Below are positions 38,040 through 46,482 of a DNA stretch of 64,000 nucleotides, piece by piece (the first letter of the stretch is position 1; each line of letters starts with the position of its first letter). This DNA is from Piscinibacter sp. Lineage in GTDB: Bacteria > Pseudomonadota > Gammaproteobacteria > Burkholderiales > Burkholderiaceae_C. The position numbers and the translations under genes are program-made. The DNA lies in assembly GCA_016706565.1 (NCBI GenBank), contig JADJJI010000004.1, positions 434,001 to 498,000 of the forward strand. The letters run 5' to 3'. The notes beneath the pieces were generated by a model. It saw only the letters and a list, made by a program, of their open reading frames with translations, had not been told where the DNA came from and searched no databases.

Positions 38040-41000
38040 ATGCGGACATCGAAGCAGACCATGGAGGCCGGCACGCGATTCGTGCTGACCAGCCTGCGCG
38101 TGGCCTGGCTCGTCGCCGCGCTGCTGATGATGGTTTGCGCGCCGGGCGCGGCGCAGAACTCCCGCACGCTGGTCGTCGGCAGCGAACAGGATTTCCCGCC
38201 CTTCGCGGTGGGCATGACCGACGCCACGGCGGGCGGCTTCACGGTCGAGCTCTGGAAGGCCGTTGCCCAGGAGCAGGGCCTGGCCTACACCTTGCGCGTG
38301 CGCCCGTTCGACGAACTGCTGCGGGGCTTCAAGTCCGGCGAGGTCGACGTGCTGTTGAACCTCGCGAAGTCCGACGAGCGACGCCAGTTCGCCGACTTCT
38401 CGGCCACGAATGTGGTGGTGGGCGGCGCCATCTTCGTGCGCCAGGGCGACGGGCGCATCCAGGCGGAAGACGACCTGGCCGGCAAGTCCGTCATCGTGAT
38501 CCGCAGCGACCTGGCGCACGACTATGCGATCGCCAAGGGCTGGGCCAGCCGCCTGGTGCTCGTCGACACCGCCGAGCAGGGCCTGCGCCTGCTCGCCAGC
38601 GGCCAGCACGAGGCCATGCTGATCAGCAAGCTCGCCGGGATGCAGACCATCCGCAATCGCGGCATCGCGGGTGTCGAGCCGCTCGCGGCCCGGGTCGGCT
38701 TCTCGCAGCGCTTCGCATTCGCGGTGCGCAAGGGCGACACCGACCTGCTGTCGCGCATCAACGAAGGCCTGGCCCTTGCCAAGGCCAACGGCACCTACGA
38801 CCAGCTCTACGAGGCGTGGTTCGGCGTCTACGAGGACAGGCGCCTGGGCTGGCGCGAGTTGTGGCCCTTCCTGCTCGGCGCGGCGCTGATCGCCGGCGTC
38901 GCCTGGCTGGCCGCGTTCCGCCGGCGGCTGCGGCGCGACCGGCGCAATGCGGCCGTCCTGAGCGACAGCGAAGCGCGCTGGAAGTTCGCCCTCGAGAGCG
39001 CCGGAGACGGCGTCTGGGATGCCGACCTGTCGACCGGCAGCTCCCTGTATTCGAAGCGATGGAAAGAGATCCTCGGCTACCGCGAAGACGAGATTGGCAG
39101 CGCGCCCGACGAATGGACGCGGCGAATCCATCCGGACGATCTGCCCCGTGTCCAGCGCGAGAACCAGGCCTGCATCGACGGCAAGTCCGACAACTTCGTC
39201 AGCGAGTTCCGCATGCGGGCCAAGGACGACCGCTGGGTCTGGATCCTGGACCGGGGCAAAGTGGTCTCCCGATCGGCCGACGGCAAGGCGCTGCGAATGA
39301 TCGGCACGCACACCGACATCACGGCGCGCAAGGCCGCCGAGGCCCATGACGCCGCCCGCGCGCACGTGATGATGCTGATCGCGACGGGCGAGTCGCTGCC
39401 GCTGATCCTGGAATCCATCGTGCGCGATCTCGAGTCGCGCGCCGACTGGCGCTGCAGCATCCTACTGGTCGACCCTGGCAGCTCGAGCCTCGTGGTGGGG
39501 GCCGCGCCGAGCTTGCCCGAACGCTTCATTCACGGCTTCGATGGCATGTCGATCGCTGCGGACGAAGTGCCTTGCGTCGCGGCGCTGCGCACCGGGGCAC
39601 GCGTGGTCTGCGAAGACACATCGGCCGACCCGCGCTGGCCCCGCTGGCGATCGCTTGCGGAACAGGCTGGCTTGCGGGCCTGCTGGGCCGAACCGATCCG
39701 CAGCGCGGAAGGGGCCGTGATCGGCGCTTTGGCCAACTATCACGCCCAGCCGCGGGTGCCGTCGTCCCCCGAAATCCACGCCGTGCTTCAGGCGGCTCAG
39801 GTGGCATCGATCGCCATCGAGCGCAAGCGCAGCGAACAGGCGCTGCGCGAGAGCGAAGCCTCGCTGTCCGAGAAGTCACGTACCCTGCAGGCCACGCTGG
39901 AGCGCATGGAGCAGGGCGTGATGATGGTCAATCCGGAGCAGGTGGTCGAGGTGTGCAACCGCCGCGCCATCGAGCTGCTCGATCTGCCCGCCGAACTGAT
40001 GGCGTCCCGGCCGCGCTTCGCGCAGGTGCTCGAGTACCAATGGTCGACCGACGAGTTCGCGCACACGCCCGAAGACCTGCGCCGGTTCGTCCGCGAAGGC
40101 GGCATCCTCGACCAGCCGCAGCGATACGAGCGCAAACGCCCGAACGGGCTGGTGATCGAGGTGCAGAGCGTGCCCATCGCCGGTGGCGGCGTGCTGCGCA
40201 CGTACACGGACATCACCGAACGCAAGCGTGCCGAGGCCACGCAGCTGGTGCTCGAAGCCCAGTTGCTCGAGGCCCGCAAGCTCGAGGCGATCGGCACGCT
40301 CGCCGGCGGCATTGCGCACGACTTCAACAACATCCTCGCGGCGATCCTCGGCAACGTGGCGCTGGCCCGCGAGGATCTCGAACCCGGCCATGCCGCCCAG
40401 CCGTTTCTCGAGCAGATCTACAAGGCCGGCCAGCGTGCGCGCAGCCTGGTCCAGCAGATCCTCGCCTTCAGCCGGCAGCAGCCGACCGAGTTCGTCGCGG
40501 TCTCGCTGACGCGCCTGATTGACGAGACGGTCGCCATGCTGCGGTCGACGGCAGGCGAGTCGGTGGACCTGCAACTGAGCCTGCCCGACACCCGGCCGGC
40601 CGTGCACGGCAACCCGACGCAGTTGCAGCAGGTGCTGATGAACCTGGGCACGAATGCGCTGCATGCGCTGCGCGACGGCGCCGGGCGCATCGAGATGGGC
40701 CTGGCGTCAGTCCATTTCGAGCCAGGAGGCCCGCGGCCGCCGGTGGCCGGGCTGAACCCGGGCCACTATGCGCATCTGTGGGTCGCCGACGATGGCATCG
40801 GCATGAGCGAGGAAGTGCGGCAGCGCATCTTCGAACCCTTCTTCACCACCAAGCCGGTGGGGCAGGGAACGGGCCTGGGCCTGGCCGTGGTGCACGGGAT
40901 CGTCGAGACCCACGGCGGCACGATCGAAGTGAGCAGTGCGGTCGGGCAGGGCAGCCGCTTCGATCTGTACCTGCCGCTGGCCGGCACGGACAGCAGCGCG

Positions 41001-41447
41001 GCGCCGCTCGACGAGATCGGCCTGGGCCCGGCGCGCGGGAGCGGCCAGCACGTTCTCTATGTCGACGACGACGAGGTGATGGCCCTGATGGTGCAAGGCC
41101 TGTTGCAGCGACTCGGCTATCGCGTCACCGTCTGTCCGGGGGCCGGCGAGGCGATCGAGGTCGTCACCCGTGATCCCGAGGCCATCGACCTCGTGGTGAC
41201 CGACTTCAACATGCCCCAGCATTCCGGACTCGACGTCGTGCGCGCCCTGGCCGGCATCCGGCCCTCCTTGCCGGTGGTGATCAGCTCGGGCTATGTCTCG
41301 GAAGAACTGCGTGCGAATGCGTCGGCGCTGGGCGTGCGCGCCGTCATGCAGAAGGAGCACACGCTGGAAGAACTCGGTGCCCTGGTGCACGAGGTGCTGC
41401 AGGCGAATCCGGTGCGGGCTGCGGGGCGGCCGACGGATCCGATCTGA
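38040..41447 (+). CDS. hybrid sensor histidine kinase with periplasmic solute-binding domain
   Basis: The 1135-residue protein has a signal/TM start, then a family-3 solute-binding domain (about 40-260; VVGSEQDFPPFAVGMTD). A TM helix follows near 275-295 (LLGAALIAGVAWLAAF). Next come a PAS domain (about 305-440), a GAF domain (about 450-590), a second PAS, HisKA with His near 759 (LAGGIAHDFNN), HATPase (DDGIGMSEEV, GTGLGLAVVHG) and a receiver (VTDFNMPQHSG, Lys in VMQKEH). It would sense a periplasmic small molecule. ATG 38040 is a reasonable start; ATG 37995 is possible. Its place beside the AOR operon suggests a role in aldehyde or acid sensing. Confidence 0.85.
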   Translation: MRTSKQTMEAGTRFVLTSLRVAWLVAALLMMVCAPGAAQNSRTLVVGSEQDFPPFAVGMTDATAGGFTVELWKAVAQEQGLAYTLRVRPFDELLRGFKSGEVDVLLNLAKSDERRQFADFSATNVVVGGAIFVRQGDGRIQAEDDLAGKSVIVIRSDLAHDYAIAKGWASRLVLVDTAEQGLRLLASGQHEAMLISKLAGMQTIRNRGIAGVEPLAARVGFSQRFAFAVRKGDTDLLSRINEGLALAKANGTYDQLYEAWFGVYEDRRLGWRELWPFLLGAALIAGVAWLAAFRRRLRRDRRNAAVLSDSEARWKFALESAGDGVWDADLSTGSSLYSKRWKEILGYREDEIGSAPDEWTRRIHPDDLPRVQRENQACIDGKSDNFVSEFRMRAKDDRWVWILDRGKVVSRSADGKALRMIGTHTDITARKAAEAHDAARAHVMMLIATGESLPLILESIVRDLESRADWRCSILLVDPGSSSLVVGAAPSLPERFIHGFDGMSIAADEVPCVAALRTGARVVCEDTSADPRWPRWRSLAEQAGLRACWAEPIRSAEGAVIGALANYHAQPRVPSSPEIHAVLQAAQVASIAIERKRSEQALRESEASLSEKSRTLQATLERMEQGVMMVNPEQVVEVCNRRAIELLDLPAELMASRPRFAQVLEYQWSTDEFAHTPEDLRRFVREGGILDQPQRYERKRPNGLVIEVQSVPIAGGGVLRTYTDITERKRAEATQLVLEAQLLEARKLEAIGTLAGGIAHDFNNILAAILGNVALAREDLEPGHAAQPFLEQIYKAGQRARSLVQQILAFSRQQPTEFVAVSLTRLIDETVAMLRSTAGESVDLQLSLPDTRPAVHGNPTQLQQVLMNLGTNALHALRDGAGRIEMGLASVHFEPGGPRPPVAGLNPGHYAHLWVADDGIGMSEEVRQRIFEPFFTTKPVGQGTGLGLAVVHGIVETHGGTIEVSSAVGQGSRFDLYLPLAGTDSSAAPLDEIGLGPARGSGQHVLYVDDDEVMALMVQGLLQRLGYRVTVCPGAGEAIEVVTRDPEAIDLVVTDFNMPQHSGLDVVRALAGIRPSLPVVISSGYVSEELRANASALGVRAVMQKEHTLEELGALVHEVLQANPVRAAGRPTDPI

Positions 41448-41508
41448 GCATCGGGCGCGGGTGATCGCGCGCAGCGGCCGGATGTGGCCGGCTTGCTAGG
41501 ATGGCTGC

Positions 41509-43185
41509 ATGTCCCGGTCGCTGATCCCACGGCTCGTCCTGCTGGCTGCGCTCGCGACGATGCCGCTGTCGCCGTGGGCGGCACCGGCGCCTGCGGCCGC
41601 GATGCAGACCGTGTGCACCATCACCGTCAATTCGCCCGACGAGAAGGAGGCGCTGCGCCGCCACCTGCCCGAATCGAAGTACCGCTTCGTCGAGCTCGTC
41701 GAACGCGGCCGCCCCGACTGGCTGGCCTCGTCGTGCCGCGCCGGCATCTCCTGCGACGTGCTCGTCATCTCGGGCCACTACGACGGCGGCAACGAATTCT
41801 TCTCGGACCAGCTCGAGGTGCAGGAGCACCTGCCGGTCGATGAGCTGGAGCGTGTCTCGTGCAGCGGCTCCTGCCCGGGGCTCTTCTCGCGCCTGAAGGA
41901 GGTGTACCTGTTCGGCTGCAATACGCTGAACCCGCAGCCGCAGAGCAGCGCGTCGTCCGACATCGTGCGCAGCCTGGTGCGCGAGGGCCTGGCGCCGAAG
42001 CAGGCCCAGCGCGAGCTGCTGTCGCTCGCGGCCGCGCACGGCGAGAGCAGCCGAGACCGCATGCGGCAGATCTTCAAGGGCGTGCCGGTGATCTACGGCT
42101 TTTCGTCGACGGCGCCACTCGGCCCGATCGCGGCCTCGACGCTGGAGCGTTACCTGCGTGGCAGCGGCGATCGCGAGATTGCGAGAGGCCACCCCAGTGG
42201 CCGCCTGCTCGGCTACTTCGCACCGTTCTCGATGGCCGCGACTCAGGGCATGACCGACGAGGACCCGCACCTGCAGGCGCGGCATGACATGTGCCAGTTC
42301 GCCGACGATCGCCGGCCGCCGGCCGAGAAGCTCGGCTTCGTGCACCAGCTCCTGCAACGGCACACGGCCGAAGCACGGCTGTACATCGATCGCATCCGTC
42401 GTCTGACGAGCCTGCTCGACGAGCGGGCGCGGCAGCAGCCGGCCGTGGCGAGAGAACTGGCCGCCATCGCCGGCGACGCGGCGGCGCGCGAACGATTTCT
42501 GGAGGACGCGCGCGTGGCCGAGCCGCCAACGGCGCGGATCCGCCTGCTCGACGTCGCGCGCGACCTGGGCTGGCTGACGGAAGACCGGCGCTGGGAGGAG
42601 CTTGCGCTGATGCTGGGCGAACTGCTGTCGCGCCGCGAGGTCGGCGTGCCGGAGATCGGGCTGGCCTGCAGCTTGAACGCGCAGGGCGATCTCGACGGCG
42701 CATTCAACCGGCGCGTCGTGCCGGGAAGCGTGGCCGACGACGTGCCGCACGCGGCCGTGCGCGCCTGCCTGGGCAGTGCCGAGGGCCGCGCGCGCCTGCT
42801 GCAGGCATTGCAGAGCGTGGACGAGTCCGACGTGGCGATGGCACAGGCCTACCTGCGCCATCGGCCCATCACTGACGAAGCGGAGCTGCGCAGCGTCGTC
42901 GCCGGTATCGCCGGCATGGCGCCGGGCGATGCCCAGGTGCGCGCACTCGAGTCGCTGGGCCGCCACTACCTTTCCGACAGCGAGGCGCTGGACATGCTGA
43001 CGGATCTCTTCGCAATGACGCCGTCATGGGAGGTGCAGAACGCCATTGCCGGCGTGCTGATCCGGGCCGACCGGCACGCGCTCGGCCGCACGCGGCTGCT
43101 GCTCACGCTGCTCGAAAAGCGGCGCTCGCCCGCCGACGGCGGCAGCATGGTCGACGCGCTGATCCTGCGCTTGCAGACGCCCTGA
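41509..43185 (+). CDS. secreted caspase/CHAT-like protein with helical repeats, copy 1
   Basis: The 558-residue protein has a signal peptide (LIPRLVLLAALATMPLSPWA). The N-terminal domain shows CDVLVISGHYDGG with His90, then VYLFGCNT with Cys137. That spacing and context resemble the His-Cys dyad of clan CD peptidases. A strand VPVIYGFSSTAPLG follows, as in the fold core. The C-terminal half is made of alpha-helical repeats (for example DVAMAQAYLRHRPITDEAELRSVVAGIAGM). A tandem paralogue lies 104 bases downstream. Whether it cleaves peptides is not known. AGGA precedes ATG 41509. Confidence 0.6.
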   Translation: MSRSLIPRLVLLAALATMPLSPWAAPAPAAAMQTVCTITVNSPDEKEALRRHLPESKYRFVELVERGRPDWLASSCRAGISCDVLVISGHYDGGNEFFSDQLEVQEHLPVDELERVSCSGSCPGLFSRLKEVYLFGCNTLNPQPQSSASSDIVRSLVREGLAPKQAQRELLSLAAAHGESSRDRMRQIFKGVPVIYGFSSTAPLGPIAASTLERYLRGSGDREIARGHPSGRLLGYFAPFSMAATQGMTDEDPHLQARHDMCQFADDRRPPAEKLGFVHQLLQRHTAEARLYIDRIRRLTSLLDERARQQPAVARELAAIAGDAAARERFLEDARVAEPPTARIRLLDVARDLGWLTEDRRWEELALMLGELLSRREVGVPEIGLACSLNAQGDLDGAFNRRVVPGSVADDVPHAAVRACLGSAEGRARLLQALQSVDESDVAMAQAYLRHRPITDEAELRSVVAGIAGMAPGDAQVRALESLGRHYLSDSEALDMLTDLFAMTPSWEVQNAIAGVLIRADRHALGRTRLLLTLLEKRRSPADGGSMVDALILRLQTP

Positions 43186-43289
43186 TCGGGGCCTGGCATG
43201 ACCTGCGTCAAGCCGCGGCATTCACTGCGGAACTCGCTGGCCGTTACAGGCTCTTTCCACGCACCTGGTGATTGTGGAAGACTTACCCC

Positions 43290-44972
43290 ATGGTGTATCA
43301 AAGCCGCCTTTCTCGCATCGTCCCGCGCGTGCCGGCCGTTCTGCTGGCCTGCGCGGGTGCGGCTTGGTCGTTCGGCGCCCACGCCGCGCCGAAGACGGTG
43401 TGCACCGTGACGATCAACTCGTCCGACGAGAAGGAGTCCTTCCAGCGCCACCTGCCGCCGGGTGACTACCAGTTCGTCGAGCTGGTGCAACGCGGCAAGC
43501 CGGACTGGCTGGCCTCGGCGCGCCGGCGCGGCGTGAGTTGCGACGTGCTCGTGATCTCGGGCCACTTCGACGACGGCACCGAGTTCTATACCGACCGCCA
43601 CGACGACCGTGAATTCCTCACCGTTCATGAAATGCAGCACGAGTCGTGCAGCGCATCGGGTAACGGTCTGTTCTCGAAGCTCAAGGAGGTGTACCTGTTC
43701 GGGTGCAACACCTTGAAGTCCGAACCGCGGCACGTGGCCGAGGGCGAGATCCGGCGCAGCCTGCAACGTTCCGGCCATTCGCAGGCCGATGCCGAACGCG
43801 TGGCCGCACAGCTCAGCGCACGTTACGGCCAGAGCAACCGCGACCGCCTGCGCCACGTGTTCAAGGACGTTCCGGTGCTCTACGGCTTCTCTTCGAAGGC
43901 GCCGCTGGGGCGCACCGCCGGGCCGCTGATGGAGCGCTACTTCCAGACCGCGCCGGCGGGCGAGGTCGGCAGCGGCCGCCCGAGCCCCACGCTGCTCAAG
44001 CTGTTCGGCCCGAGTTCGATGATCGCGGTGGCCGGCCTGAGCGACGCCGACCCGCACGCGGCCTTCCGCAGCGACATGTGCGGCTTCGCGGACGACCGGC
44101 CGTCGGACGCACAGAAGGTGGCGTTCATGCACGAGGTGCTGCAACGCGACGTCACCGAAGTGCGCATGTTCCTCGATCACCTGGAGCGCTACACCGCGGC
44201 GCTCGGCCCGCAGCGGCGTGCCGTGCCCGAGGTGGCCGCGGCGCTGGCCTCGATCGAGCGCGACCGCAGCGCGCGAGATCGTTATCTCGAGTTCGCCCGC
44301 GACGCCGACGAATCGACGGTGCAGGCGCGCATGATGTCGCTGGCGCGCCAGCTCGGCTGGCTCACGCCGGCCCAGGAGCAGGCCGAGTTCCTGCGCATGG
44401 TCAGTGACCGCATGGCGCGCGGCAGCCTGGGCAAGACGGAGGTGGATCTGGTCTGCACCACCTACCAGGAGCGTGAACCCGGCCTGGCCCGGCAGGTGAT
44501 GGCCACCGGTGCCGTGCGCGCCGGCAACGTGGCGCATTCGGCGGTGCTGGCTTGCCTGGGCAGCCCGCAGGCGCACGAAGAGACGGTGCGTGCGCTGACC
44601 AGTTCACGCGACGAGGACGTCGCCACCGTGCAGGTCTACCTGCGCCACCGCTCTCTGGCCGACATCGGCGAGTTGCGCGCCGTCGCGTCGGGTATCGGCC
44701 GCATGACGGCGCCGGCCGCGCAGGTGCGGGCCCTCGAGACGCTGGCCAAGCAGCGCCTGGCCGACGTGCAAAGCCTGCAGGAGATCGCACGCCTGTTCCC
44801 GCTGGCACGCTCGCTCGAAGTGCAGCGGGCGATCGCCGGCATCCTGATCCGCTCCGACACCAAGATGCTCGCGCGTGCCGACCTGGCCCGCTCGCTGCGT
44901 CAGCACCGGCTCAAGTCGCCCGACGGATCGGACGTGATCGACATGCTCATCCGCGTGTTGCAGTCGACCTAG
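43290..44972 (+). CDS. secreted caspase/CHAT-like protein with helical repeats, copy 2
   Basis: The 560-residue protein is a paralogue of the upstream gene along its whole length. It has a signal peptide (RIVPRVPAVLLACAGAAWSFGAHA), CDVLVISGHFDDG with His92 and VYLFGCNT with Cys139, the same 47-residue spacing. It also has VPVLYGFSSKAPLG and C-terminal helical repeats (DVATVQVYLRHRSLADIGELRAVASGIGRM). ATG 43290 follows GGAAG at nine bases. Divergence in the middle but strict conservation of the His and Cys contexts suggests both are functional. The biological role is unknown. Confidence 0.6.
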   Translation: MVYQSRLSRIVPRVPAVLLACAGAAWSFGAHAAPKTVCTVTINSSDEKESFQRHLPPGDYQFVELVQRGKPDWLASARRRGVSCDVLVISGHFDDGTEFYTDRHDDREFLTVHEMQHESCSASGNGLFSKLKEVYLFGCNTLKSEPRHVAEGEIRRSLQRSGHSQADAERVAAQLSARYGQSNRDRLRHVFKDVPVLYGFSSKAPLGRTAGPLMERYFQTAPAGEVGSGRPSPTLLKLFGPSSMIAVAGLSDADPHAAFRSDMCGFADDRPSDAQKVAFMHEVLQRDVTEVRMFLDHLERYTAALGPQRRAVPEVAAALASIERDRSARDRYLEFARDADESTVQARMMSLARQLGWLTPAQEQAEFLRMVSDRMARGSLGKTEVDLVCTTYQEREPGLARQVMATGAVRAGNVAHSAVLACLGSPQAHEETVRALTSSRDEDVATVQVYLRHRSLADIGELRAVASGIGRMTAPAAQVRALETLAKQRLADVQSLQEIARLFPLARSLEVQRAIAGILIRSDTKMLARADLARSLRQHRLKSPDGSDVIDMLIRVLQST

Positions 44973-45076
44973 CCACGCACCGCCGCCTCCGGCTGCGCTC
45001 CGGCGCTGCTGCCGAGCACTTGTCGAATCGGCCCGGCTTCGATCGTCGTACCTGCATCGACCCATCGGAGTAGTGC

Positions 45077-45649
45077 ATGAAGACCTGTCTGACCGCCGTG
45101 GCGCTGCTGCTGGCGGGTGCGGCCGCCAGCGCCGAACCCACCGCCTATGCGATCGACCCGAGCCACACCTTCCCCAGTTTCGAGGCCGACCACATGGGCA
45201 TCTCGGTGTGGCGCGGCTAGCTCAACACGAGCCGCGGCAAGGTGCTGTACGACAAGACCGCAGGCACCGGGTCCGTCGAGATCGTGACCGAGCTGGCCAG
45301 CATCGACTTCGGCATGGACGCGCTGGCCACCTGGGCGCGAGGCAAGGACTTCTTCGACGTGAAGAAGCACCCTCGCGCGGTCTACAAGGGCAGACTGCAG
45401 TCGCCGGTCGACGGCGTGCCGACCCAGCTCGTGGGCGAGCTGACGCTGCACGGCGTGACGCGCCCGCTCACCTTGAAGGTCCACTCGCTGAAGTGCATCC
45501 AGCACCCCATGCTCAAGCGCGACTACTGCGGCGCCGACGCGAGCGGCAGCTTCAACCGCGACGACTTCGGCCTGGGCGCGGGCAAGGAGCATGGATTCAC
45601 GATGAACGTCGACCTGCGCATCCAGGTCGAAGCCATCGCACAGCCCTGA
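45077..45649 (+). pseudogene. YceI family periplasmic protein, interrupted by an amber codon
   Basis: The reading frame starts with a signal peptide ([18 protein letters not shown]), [19 protein letters not shown] and SVWRG, then meets TAG at 45218-45220. After the stop the same frame runs on as a normal YceI domain (SVEIVTELASIDFGMDALATWARGKDFFDVKKHPRA and LTLHGVTRPLTLKVHS) for 142 codons to 45649. Where the stop is, family members usually have a lysine (WRGKF-type), so a single A-to-T change would repair it. The gene is either broken or mis-sequenced here. GGAG precedes ATG. YceI proteins bind isoprenoid-like lipids. Confidence 0.85.
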
Positions 45650-45683
45650 CGCAGGTCGCGCCGCCAAGGCCGCGCGCGCGGAA

Positions 45684-46322
45684 TCAGGCCGCCGCTCGGC
45701 GCGTCACCCGGGCTTTCAGTGCCGGCCTGCCGGCCCGCTTGGCGGGGGCCGCCTGCTTGCGCGCGGCCTTGGCGGGGGCAGGCTTCGCCAACTTCGGACG
45801 GGCCGGTGTCGTGGCACGGCGGGCAGCCTTCACCGCCGACTTGGCGTGCTTCACGGCCTTGACGCCGCGCGGGTGCTTGCCGCCGACAGCCTGCGCCAGC
45901 TTGTCCGCACCAGCTGCCAGCTTCTCGGAGACCATCAGCGCGGCCTGGGCGCCGGTCAGGCTGAAGCGGGAAACGGCTTCCAGGCCGGTGGCGACGTAGC
46001 GGTTTTCGATGCCTCGGGCCAGATCGGCGACGCGGTCGATCTGTGCCGTGACGCCGGTGCTGCCGATCTCGATGGCGCGCTCGGTGCGCGCGCTGACGCT
46101 GTCGATGCCCTTGGCGGCGACGGCGCCGACCTTGCTCGTGGTCTGCTGCAGCGCCTCGGCCAGCGTCGGCGCGATGCGCCGGGTGCCGCGCTCCAGGTTG
46201 CGGCTCATCACCGCCAGCAGCCGGTGGCCGCTGGCTCGGTAGGCGCCCACCGCATGCTCGGCCACCTGACGGTAGTTGGCGACGGTCTCGAGGGCGACGG
46301 TGCGCAAGGTGTTCTTGGTCAT
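45684..46322 (-). CDS. phasin-like protein with histone H1-like basic tail
   Basis: The 212-residue protein has a helical, amphipathic phasin-type region (residues about 1-140; SRNLERGTRRIAPTLAEALQQTTSKVGAVAAKG). A strongly basic Ala/Lys/Pro tail follows (KPAPAKAARKQAAPAKRAG), as in AlgP/histone H1-like proteins. Phasins coat polyhydroxyalkanoate granules; the tail may bind DNA or polyphosphate, linking granules to the nucleoid. It converges on the YceI gene. The 160-base upstream region holds its promoter, but I cannot define it with certainty. Confidence 0.75.
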   Translation of the reverse strand: MTKNTLRTVALETVANYRQVAEHAVGAYRASGHRLLAVMSRNLERGTRRIAPTLAEALQQTTSKVGAVAAKGIDSVSARTERAIEIGSTGVTAQIDRVADLARGIENRYVATGLEAVSRFSLTGAQAALMVSEKLAAGADKLAQAVGGKHPRGVKAVKHAKSAVKAARRATTPARPKLAKPAPAKAARKQAAPAKRAGRPALKARVTRRAAA

Positions 46323-46482
46323 GACGTGCTTCCTTCAGTGAGGGGGTCTGTCCCATTGCCCGGCCGCGGTATGCGGTCTGGCAACTCCACTGACAGTTTC
46401 GTGACCTGCTCCTAGAGGGCGAAACCCAATCGCCGCAGAGAATCTAGGCTGTGCACTCGAATTCAGGGGCGTGACGGCCGCC

